Of a DNA stretch of 12,500 nt, positions 1-5,252 are shown piece after piece. The number at the start of each line of letters is the position of its first letter. Positions within the stretch are counted from its first letter, which is position 1. Made by a program: the position numbers and the translations under genes. This DNA is from Candidatus Bathyarchaeota archaeon (lineage in GTDB: Archaea; Thermoproteota; Bathyarchaeia; Bathyarchaeales; UBA233), in NCBI GenBank assembly GCA_004376975.1, contig SOJA01000123.1:1-12500 (forward strand), given 5' to 3'. The notes below the pieces were generated by a model. The model worked only from the letters and a program-made list of their open reading frames with translations, did no database searches and was not told the origin of the DNA.

Positions 1-31
1 TACTGAGATAGTTATGTTAGCTTGATTATTT

Positions 32-562
32 TTAATGTGGTTTCGTTCTTCCGATAAAGTTCGCCTGTATTCTTACTACTTCTGTGCTGTCCTTTGCTTT
101 CGCATAGTTTTCCAGTCTTTCATGATTCAATTCAATGAAAGTGTGCCCCCATTTAAAGATGGAAAGCAGCTGGCTGGATTTTTCCTTGAATCCACTGATG
201 AATAAGGCTGCAGCTAAAGCTTCAACCGTAGTAAGTTTGGTTGGTTTGCCAAAGTTAACAGGGTTTCCCGCAATTAAAAATGGTAGACAACGGGATGTTC
301 CCCTCACACGTTTTAGCAGGACTTTTTCAGCGTGTTCCCAACTGCAGTCTAACGCGGCTAATCCGAATTTTTCAATACGTTGGCTGTCAGCAGAGGAGAA
401 CGCGATTTCGGAGAAGGGGTTAAGAACAACAGCTCTTTTTGGTAAAAGCCTTATTCGAGGTACTAATCGTACTAGTCCGTGGCGTTTAAGCTTCAGTGCT
501 GTGCATTTTTTGGGATCGCATTGTCCAGCATGATAAATAACTATTTCAACTGATCTTTGCAC
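32..562 (-). CDS. tsr3: 16S/18S rRNA aminocarboxypropyltransferase Tsr3
   Basis: Tsr3 transfers the 3-amino-3-carboxypropyl group of S-adenosylmethionine to a hypermodified pseudouridine-type base in helix 31 of small-subunit rRNA, a late step of ribosome maturation in archaea and eukaryotes. The 176-residue protein has the usual archaeal length. Family signatures are visible: HAGQCDPKKCT at residues 11-21, LDCSW at 71-75, RCLPFLIAGNPVNFGKP at 91-107, LTTVEALAAAL at 110-120 and FKWG at 136-139. The start is a GTG at 560-562, inside the end of nnr; an AAAGGTG about a dozen bases upstream can serve as ribosome binding site. The 17-base overlap implies translation coupled to nnr from one transcript. 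No T-rich terminator is seen between the stop and the window edge. The family call is firm; the exact rRNA position is taken from studied homologues. Confidence 0.93.
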   Translation of the reverse strand: MQRSVEIVIYHAGQCDPKKCTALKLKRHGLVRLVPRIRLLPKRAVVLNPFSEIAFSSADSQRIEKFGLAALDCSWEHAEKVLLKRVRGTSRCLPFLIAGNPVNFGKPTKLTTVEALAAALFISGFKEKSSQLLSIFKWGHTFIELNHERLENYAKAKDSTEVVRIQANFIGRTKPH

Positions 563-2096
563 CCTTTTTTTGCACCTTTAAGTGGCTCATAGGATCATTT
601 AACACATGTGGAATCCATTCCAGCAAATCTGTTGAAACCATGTGACAACCTTTCTCATCCAAAACAAAGTCTCCAGCAGCACCGTTAACGAAGGCTCCAG
701 CAACAGCAGCTTTAAAAGGGTCGATGTGCTGGGCAAGAAAAGCACCGACAATTCCTGAAAGCACATCTCCAGTTCCACCAACAGTCATGCCTGGATTTCC
801 AGTGAAATTCAGTTTGAAGCGTTTCCCATCAGAGATTATGTCCACTGGTCCCTTCAGCAATATAACTGCCGCCAGCTCTGCCGCAGTCCCCTGCACCTCC
901 AAAACTCGTTCGCCCAAATTCTCAGACAGCTTCTTATCGGTCAATAAAGAATATTCACCAGCATGAGGCGTCAGACCTAAGGGTATAGTCAAAGGTTTTT
1001 TGAACCTTGCAAAGGCTTTCAAGCCATCTGCATCCAAAAGCAACGGTTTTCCAGCTTTTTCAACAGCGTCAACAACATTCTTAACAAATTCCCTTGTTTC
1101 CACATGCAAACCGAGACCAGGCCCCAAAACAACTGCGTCAACTGTTTCTATGTAGGTTTTCAAGGCTGACAGGTTTCCAGGGTTCAAGTGTTCACCATCG
1201 AGTTTTATAGTGATTAAATTTGGAGACATAGAAGATACTGACTGAGCTATCTTCACTGGAGCTGCAATATAAGCCAGGTCAACTCCAGCTCGTAAAGCAG
1301 CAAGAGCCACTAGAGCTGGGGCTCCAGAAAAGGTTTCGCTTCCTCCAATAACTAGTAATCGTCCAAAATCGCCCTTATGGGATTTTTGTGGACGTGGCTT
1401 CGTTACGGGTAGAATATCTCCCGGACCTGCAAGATTCTCGAATTCCTTGGGCAAACCTAAACTTTTTACTACCAACTCACCGACGTAGTTTTTTGCGTTT
1501 TCAAGTCCTTTTTTTGTTCTGTGAAAGGTTATTGTTAAATCAGCCTTCACAGCTTTGCCTGAAACCTCTCCAGTGTCAGCATCTATTCCAGTTGGTACAT
1601 CAACTGCCACTTTGAAGGCGTCGATAGCGTTGATTTTTTCAACTAACTGCAAGATTGGCGGTCTCAGCCTACCTTTCGTACCCGTTCCAAGCAGTGCATC
1701 AATAACTATTTCCGCGGTTACTTCGGGTATGAGTGAGCTGTCATACACTTCATGAATGGGAACAGTGTCTCTCAGAAACTGCAGAGCTTTCCAGTTCTTA
1801 AAAGCTTCCTTGTGAAAGATATGCTTGGCTTTCCCTGCGAGGATAACTTCAACTTTGAAACCCTTTGAAGCTAAGTGCCGAGCTGCAACGAAGCCGTCTC
1901 CTCCGTTTCCTCCTAAGCCACAAAAAACTGCAACGGACTTGTCTGATTTAAATCTTGAAGCTATATCTAATGCCAAATTGTGTCCAGCATTTTCCATTAG
2001 CTGAAGTCTGGAAACGCCGAAATATCCAGCGTTCAACTCTAAAACGCGCATTTCCTGGCTTGTGATAAAACTGTTTGTGTAGCTTTCTTTCAACAT
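546..2096 (-). CDS. nnr: Bifunctional NAD(P)H-hydrate repair enzyme (NnrE epimerase fused to NnrD dehydratase)
   Basis: This cytosolic enzyme repairs NADH and NADPH that have become hydrated. The N-terminal YjeF_N half epimerises the R and S hydrates; the C-terminal ribokinase-like half dehydrates the S form using ADP (or ATP). Numbered from the ATG (516 residues), the N half shows GGNGGDG at 62-68 and VPTGIDADTGEV at 167-178. The C half shows HKGDFGRLLVIGGS at 240-253, GPGLG at 325-329, DADGL at 355-359, TPHAGE at 376-381 and the nucleotide-site motif NPGMTVGGTGDVLSG at 434-448. Length matches the usual fused form. A TTG at 2100-2102 could add two residues, but an AGG at 2104-2106 sits 7 bases before the ATG and only 1 base before the TTG, so the ATG is preferred. 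A TATA-like CATAAAATG (minus strand, about 2132-2140) may drive nnr and tsr3 together. Confidence 0.95.
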   Translation of the reverse strand: MLKESYTNSFITSQEMRVLELNAGYFGVSRLQLMENAGHNLALDIASRFKSDKSVAVFCGLGGNGGDGFVAARHLASKGFKVEVILAGKAKHIFHKEAFKNWKALQFLRDTVPIHEVYDSSLIPEVTAEIVIDALLGTGTKGRLRPPILQLVEKINAIDAFKVAVDVPTGIDADTGEVSGKAVKADLTITFHRTKKGLENAKNYVGELVVKSLGLPKEFENLAGPGDILPVTKPRPQKSHKGDFGRLLVIGGSETFSGAPALVALAALRAGVDLAYIAAPVKIAQSVSSMSPNLITIKLDGEHLNPGNLSALKTYIETVDAVVLGPGLGLHVETREFVKNVVDAVEKAGKPLLLDADGLKAFARFKKPLTIPLGLTPHAGEYSLLTDKKLSENLGERVLEVQGTAAELAAVILLKGPVDIISDGKRFKLNFTGNPGMTVGGTGDVLSGIVGAFLAQHIDPFKAAVAGAFVNGAAGDFVLDEKGCHMVSTDLLEWIPHVLNDPMSHLKVQKKGAKIS

Positions 2097-2286
2097 GCTC
2101 AAACCTGATAGTTAATAGGATCATGTGCATTTACATTTTATGCGAGAGTTCTTTACTACTGGCTTGTAATTGGTGAAATTGCACTGCACTCAGCCTTATA
2201 GAAACAGCATAACACGCTGGTTAAGGGATCGTGTTTCAAAAAGGAAGTTGAACGAGAAAGAATCCCTTGCACAAGCGCCCTCGGGT

Positions 2287-2304
2287 AAAGGAATCCTTTT
2301 ATAA
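2287..2304 (+). promoter_or_regulatory. TATA-like promoter with overlapping perfect palindrome, upstream of the 99-residue membrane protein gene
   Basis: A TTTTATAA box at 2297-2304 lies 20-28 bases before the ATG at 2325, the spacing expected for a leaderless archaeal transcript. Overlapping its left edge is a 13-base perfect palindrome, AAAGGA-A-TCCTTT, at 2287-2299. A palindrome over the BRE/TATA region is a plausible repressor operator, but no regulator can be named from the window. The rest of the 2097-2324 gap also holds an inverted repeat, AAGGGAT at 2223-2229 and ATCCCTT at 2262-2268, and no gene that I can support. Confidence 0.45.
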
Positions 2305-2324
2305 TTCAAAACCAAATTTCCTGT

Positions 2325-2624
2325 ATGAACATATTCTTCGAGTTTACTCAAAACTGGTATATTTTATTCTTCGCCTTCTTGTTGTCATGGCTGATTCTGT
2401 TTATTTCCCGAAAAAATCACTGGCGTAAAAGGGAAGCTAAAGAACAGCTTTGCTTGGCCTTAGGCGGCTTGTTCACTCTTGCACTTATGGAAATTTTCGC
2501 TACATCCATGAACCTCTGGAGCTACACCCCTGGAAACTGGCCGATAATATTGTGGCCAACATATTTAGTTGCAATATTGTTCGGATATCAAATGCTCAGG
2601 GTCATCGAAGGGCTTTTCTCCTAA
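2325..2624 (+). CDS. Small polytopic membrane protein, function unknown
   Basis: I do not recognise this 99-residue protein. Three hydrophobic helices are visible, at about residues 11-28, 41-60 and 72-92. A strongly basic loop (RKNHWRKR, 29-36) after the first helix would by the positive-inside rule be cytoplasmic. Helix 2 ends in MEIFAT (55-60), carrying a buried Glu56, and is followed by a LWSYTPGNWP loop (64-73). A membrane Glu followed by W-x-Y is reminiscent of polytopic isoprenoid enzymes of the lycopene-cyclase type, but this protein is too short for a full one and that link is weak. There is no signal peptide apart from helix 1. The ATG is preceded by a TATA box at leaderless distance and by no Shine-Dalgarno sequence. 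The coherent hydrophobic pattern and promoter make it a real gene; its role is open. Confidence 0.75.
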   Translation: MNIFFEFTQNWYILFFAFLLSWLILFISRKNHWRKREAKEQLCLALGGLFTLALMEIFATSMNLWSYTPGNWPIILWPTYLVAILFGYQMLRVIEGLFS

Positions 2625-2695
2625 CTTACTTTTCTACACGTTTGTGTTTGCGTTACAAAAAACTAATTATTCAGGTTGGATAGAGCTGAAAAGAC

Positions 2696-2704
2696 GGGGG
2701 GGGG
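2696..2704 (+). repeat. Nine-base G homopolymer in intergenic DNA
   Basis: A run of nine G lies in the 236-base gap between the membrane protein gene and the RAM-domain gene, followed directly by TGAAAC. No start codon stands at a suitable distance for it to act as a ribosome binding site: the GTG at its end opens a frame of only a few codons. It may be neutral, or its length may be a sequencing artefact. No gene or RNA gene was recognised elsewhere in 2625-2816. Confidence 0.6.
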
Positions 2705-2816
2705 TGAAACAGACATTCCCTTTTCTTTGATGCCTCTCATACGAAAGACAATGACACATAATTTGAAGCCCATTCAAGCCTTCTATTGTACGTAAGACGG
2801 GATGAGTGTAGTAAAG

Positions 2817-2852
2817 TATTTTAATGCAGAAAGAGGAAACATTACAGCGAGG
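2817..2852 (+). promoter_or_regulatory. Likely promoter and ribosome binding site of the RAM-domain gene
   Basis: A TATA-like TATTTTAATG at 2817-2826 would place transcription start near 2845. GCGAGGAA at 2848-2854 contains a GAGG Shine-Dalgarno core that ends 8 bases before the ATG at 2861. The transcript would have a very short leader, unlike the apparently leaderless neighbour at 2325. Confidence 0.4.
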
Positions 2853-2860
2853 AAATCTAA

Positions 2861-3100
2861 ATGCCAACAGCATTTGTGCTGATAAACACAGAGATAGGTT
2901 CAGAAGCAAATGTGCTAGAAACATTGAGGAAAGTTGAGGGAGTTGATAAATCCTTCGCTGTTTACGGTGTCTACGACATAATTGCAACGGTCAAAGCAGA
3001 CACTATGGATAAACTTAAGGAAATCGTAACTTGGCGTATCAGAAGACTTGACAAAGTCAGATCAACATTGACGATGATTGTAGTGGAAGGGTCAAAATAG
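2861..3100 (+). CDS. Stand-alone Lrp/AsnC ligand-binding (RAM) domain protein
   Basis: This 79-residue protein is only the C-terminal alpha/beta effector-binding domain of Lrp/AsnC regulators (AsnC_trans_reg, also called RAM). It begins directly with the first strand (AFVLINTEIG, residues 4-13), continues through a helix (ANVLETLRKVEG) and the typical FAVYGVYDIIATVKA segment at 33-47, and ends with the last strand TLTMIVVEGSK. No helix-turn-helix domain is present or encoded in frame upstream, so it should not bind DNA itself. Free-standing RAM proteins are common in archaea, where they form dimers or higher oligomers that bind amino acids and may modulate full-length Lrp proteins or enzymes. 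The partner cannot be inferred here: the downstream gene is tiaS, 85 bases away with its own TATA-like element, so co-regulation is uncertain. Confidence 0.9.
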   Translation: MPTAFVLINTEIGSEANVLETLRKVEGVDKSFAVYGVYDIIATVKADTMDKLKEIVTWRIRRLDKVRSTLTMIVVEGSK

Positions 3101-3107
3101 CACACTT

Positions 3108-3119
3108 TCCCTCTTTTTA
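3108..3119 (+). terminator. Possible T-rich transcription terminator after the RAM-domain gene
   Basis: A pyrimidine tract with five consecutive T at 3114-3118 lies just after the stop at 3100 and before the tiaS promoter region. Archaeal RNA polymerase terminates intrinsically at T-rich stretches without needing a hairpin. The run is short, so the call is tentative. Confidence 0.35.
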
Positions 3120-3185
3120 TGTCGCAAGTAACCTTCTAACGTTCCACTTTAATTTTTTAGTTCATTAGGAAACGTGCCGTCCTAT

Positions 3186-4526
3186 ATGATGATGAGAACA
3201 GTGCATATCGGACTAGATGACACCGACTCACCGAGGAAGGGATGTACCACTTATGTTGCCGCTGTTCTTGTGGAAAAACTGCAAAAGCTAGGAGCTGAAT
3301 TTATTGACTACCCAAACCTGATTAGGCTAAACCCGAACGTGCCGTGGAAAACTAGGGGAAATGGAGCATTATGTCTAAGAATAAGATGCAATGAGAAATA
3401 TGAAAATGAGATGAAAGAAACAGTCACAAGCACGGTAGAAGAACAAGCAGACTTAGAGTATGAAGATACAGATCCAGGCATAGTCTTCTTTGAAGGAGCA
3501 AAGGTTCCAAAGGAAATCAGGGCTTTCGCAAAAAAAGCAATCACGGGGATTGTAAATCTTAAGGACGCTCTGAAACTTCTGAACAAGTTTAATGCTGAGG
3601 CTGTGGGGTTCAAGAAAAGCCGAGGGCTCATCGGCGGGTTGGCAGCGGTAGGTGCAACCCTTCAAAACGACTGCACTTTTGAAATTCTCGCATATCGCAC
3701 TCCGGAAAACTATGGCTCAAAAAGAAGAGTTGACGAATCTTCGATTGTCAAGATGGATAAGGCAACAGAGCCTTACACGTTCAATAATGTTGACCCTGAA
3801 AAGAGAAGGGTTCTTATAACACCAAGAGGCCCAGACCCAATCCTTTTAGGCATCAGAGGTGAAACTCCAAAAACTGTGAAGAAGGCATATGAAATGGTTA
3901 AGCCCCTTGAACCTGTGGAAAGATGGGTTATTTTCCGCACTAATCAGGGAACTGACGCACATTTAGAACGAATTAAACAGCTAAACCAAATAGAACCGCA
4001 TAATCCAGTGATTGCTAAAGGAACTGTAGTGGCGAATCCGAAGATAATCCCGAGAAGACACGTAATTTTCTCAATAAAGGACGGAGGCGCACAGGTTGAC
4101 TGTGCAGCTTATGAACCAACAGGTTTCCTCCGAAAAGCAGCGAGGAAATTAATTGCGGGGGATTATGTAGAAGTTTACGGGGGTGTCCGTGCTCCTTCAC
4201 GGAACCGTCCATTGACCATAAACCTTGAAAAAATTCGAGTTCTTAAGCTTGCCCAGAAAATCCATTATAGAAATCCGGTTTGCACGAAATGTGGAAGCCG
4301 ACTGAAATCTATGGGAAGGAACAAGGGCTTTAGATGTAGAAAATGTGGTTCAAGGTTTACCTGTCTTGGCAAAATTGAGGTCAACATGAATCGTGAAATA
4401 AAAAAAGGCCTTTACATAACTTCTTCTAGGTCACAGAGACATTTGACTAAACCATTTAGACGCTATGGACTAGAGAAAAGCCACACTGTGCCTAAAGGGT
4501 TAATTGAGGGTTGGCATTTCCCCTAA
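3186..4526 (+). CDS. tiaS: tRNA(Ile2) 2-agmatinylcytidine synthetase TiaS
   Basis: TiaS attaches agmatine to C2 of cytidine 34 in the CAU anticodon of tRNA-Ile2, with ATP cleavage, so that the tRNA reads AUA rather than AUG. It is confined to archaea and essential where tested. Numbered from ATG 3186 (446 residues), HIGLDDTDSP at 7-16 and CTTY at 20-23 mark the kinase-like catalytic domain; the first Thr of CTTY probably corresponds to the autophosphorylated Thr of the Archaeoglobus enzyme. A ferredoxin-like region follows, then an OB fold at about 274-354. The C-terminal zinc ribbon has C366-x2-C369 and C384-x2-C387, which grips the acceptor stem. A GTG at 3174 could add four residues, but homologues begin close to the HIGLDDTD strand, so one of the three consecutive ATGs (3186, 3189, 3192) is preferred. 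An AT-rich TTTAATTTTTTAG at 3148-3160 may be the promoter. Confidence 0.96.
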   Translation: MMMRTVHIGLDDTDSPRKGCTTYVAAVLVEKLQKLGAEFIDYPNLIRLNPNVPWKTRGNGALCLRIRCNEKYENEMKETVTSTVEEQADLEYEDTDPGIVFFEGAKVPKEIRAFAKKAITGIVNLKDALKLLNKFNAEAVGFKKSRGLIGGLAAVGATLQNDCTFEILAYRTPENYGSKRRVDESSIVKMDKATEPYTFNNVDPEKRRVLITPRGPDPILLGIRGETPKTVKKAYEMVKPLEPVERWVIFRTNQGTDAHLERIKQLNQIEPHNPVIAKGTVVANPKIIPRRHVIFSIKDGGAQVDCAAYEPTGFLRKAARKLIAGDYVEVYGGVRAPSRNRPLTINLEKIRVLKLAQKIHYRNPVCTKCGSRLKSMGRNKGFRCRKCGSRFTCLGKIEVNMNREIKKGLYITSSRSQRHLTKPFRRYGLEKSHTVPKGLIEGWHFP

Positions 4527-4530
4527 TTCT

Positions 4531-4776
4531 TTATTCTTCTCGCACTCTAAAGATTTCGCAAAGCAGCTGATACAGCTCGTCTCCTCCTTCCATCTTCGAA
4601 AACATGTCCTTTTCAACCTTGAGCACTCTTCCAACGGCCTTGTATGTCTGTCTCCATTCCAACTCCGTCCATATCATACGATAATTCTTCAATTCAATCC
4701 ATGCACGAAAAACTAGAATAACAAACATTCCTACAGTGAGTATAAGGTTTAGTAGGTATATTTCAAGCAGTTCCGT
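4531..4776 (-). CDS. Small single-span membrane protein, probable ACG start
   Basis: I do not recognise the family. The only ordinary start is the ATG at 4726-4728 (65 residues), which would begin in the middle of a hydrophobic stretch. The open frame continues 5' to a TGA. In that extension an ACG at 4774-4776 lies 9 bases after a near-perfect GAGGGAGGTGA ribosome binding site (minus strand, 4783-4793). Starting there gives 81 residues and one complete transmembrane helix (about residues 3-27) with a short external N-terminus, followed by a charged, mostly helical cytoplasmic tail of about 54 residues. The intact helix and the strong site argue that translation starts at 4776, either at a true ACG or at an ATG altered by mutation or sequencing error. 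It converges on tiaS with 4 bases between stops. A TATA-like TTTAAAT at 4826-4833 fits as promoter. Confidence 0.6.
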   Translation of the reverse strand, partial: TELLEIYLLNLILTVGMFVILVFRAWIELKNYRMIWTELEWRQTYKAVGRVLKVEKDMFSKMEGGDELYQLLCEIFRVREE

Positions 4777-4825
4777 ACCTTTTCACCTCCCTCTTGCAAT
4801 GTACTCTAAAATTATGAGCAATAGC

Positions 4826-4833
4826 ATTTAAAT
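4826..4833. promoter_or_regulatory. Palindromic ATTTAAAT box, likely shared divergent promoter
   Basis: ATTTAAAT reads the same on both strands. On the minus strand it would place transcription start near 4803, just before the strong ribosome binding site of the small membrane protein. On the plus strand it would place transcription start near 4858, about 23 bases before the ATG of the FUN14 remnant at 4881. One symmetric TATA element could therefore serve both genes. Confidence 0.4.
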
Positions 4834-4880
4834 CAAGCTTGCGCCAGCATATACGATCAGGAAAAAGCTTAGGCAGTACT

Positions 4881-5178
4881 ATGTTATCACTGCTTATCTA
4901 CAAGTTGAGCGTAAGTGAAGCAGGAGGCTTCATGTTAGGATATATGATCAAGAAAGCAAGTAGACTTGTGGTCATTTTAACAGGCATCTTCATAACTTCC
5001 TTTCTTTATCTAAGAAAGCGAAACAACAAGCATGAACCATGGAGAGTCTTGGAACCTACCAGCTCGTTTGCTTGGGTCTGCTGTTCAGGCAGCATCAAGG
5101 CTTGTCGGATTCGTATCCCTTCTACGGTTCGTCGGAAGTTTAAAAGGCTGATTTTCCCTTGGCGTTAAGCTTGGATAG
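4881..5178 (+). pseudogene. FUN14-family membrane protein, disrupted by a frameshift and a TGA
   Basis: FUN14 proteins are small membrane proteins with a glycine-rich first helix and a C-terminal GSF-x2-GF-x-LG-x3-G ending. From ATG 4881 the frame gives the expected N-terminal half, including AGGFMLGYMIKKASRL and the following helix up to about 5055, then becomes Cys/Arg-rich and stops at 5168. The +1 frame carries the missing half: LPARLLGSAVQAASRL, then LLRFVGSLKG, a TGA at 5149-5151, then FSLGVKLG and TAG at 5176-5178. The TGA falls where the family has glycine, so a single GGA-to-TGA change explains it. One frameshift at roughly 5010-5060 plus this nonsense codon separate it from an intact gene of about 98 residues. 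True decay or assembly error are both possible. Archaeal FUN14 function is unknown; the family is named for the eukaryotic mitophagy receptor FUNDC1. Confidence 0.6.
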
Positions 5179-5200
5179 TGAAATGGTTAAATGCATGATT

Positions 5201-5242
5201 CTTAATAATCCATTCAAAACCCTGATTTCAGTATTGCTGAGG
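5201..5242 (+). promoter_or_regulatory. Likely promoter and ribosome binding site of alaS
   Basis: CTTAATAATC at 5201-5210 resembles an archaeal TATA box and would start transcription near 5230. TGAGG at 5238-5242 then lies 10 bases before the TTG start codon at 5253. A second AT-rich candidate, GGTTAAATGC, lies at 5185-5194. Confidence 0.35.
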
Positions 5243-5252
5243 CATCTGAACA

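Noticed and set aside
135..533. Open frame of 132 codons on the plus strand
   Set aside because: It is the antisense of tsr3, whose motifs are unmistakable. The product has no coherent pattern and no promoter or ribosome binding site.
2667..2987. Open frame of 106 codons on the minus strand
   Set aside because: It is largely antisense to the RAM-domain gene and its leader. The product is a Cys/Leu/Arg-rich mixture with no recognisable domain.
3308..3631. Open frame of 107 codons on the minus strand within tiaS
   Set aside because: It is a shadow of the conserved tiaS coding frame. Its Phe/Ser-rich product is typical of antisense translation.
5085..5168. C-terminal tail of the 4881 frame as a real protein end
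   Set aside because: The Cys/Arg-rich tail does not continue a FUN14 protein, whereas the +1 frame does, so it is read as out-of-frame translation after a frameshift.
5185..5245. Possible C/D box small RNA before alaS (ATGATT followed by two CTGA)
   Set aside because: The C box is a poor match, there is no C'/D' symmetry, and CTGA occurs often by chance. The region is better explained as the alaS promoter and leader.
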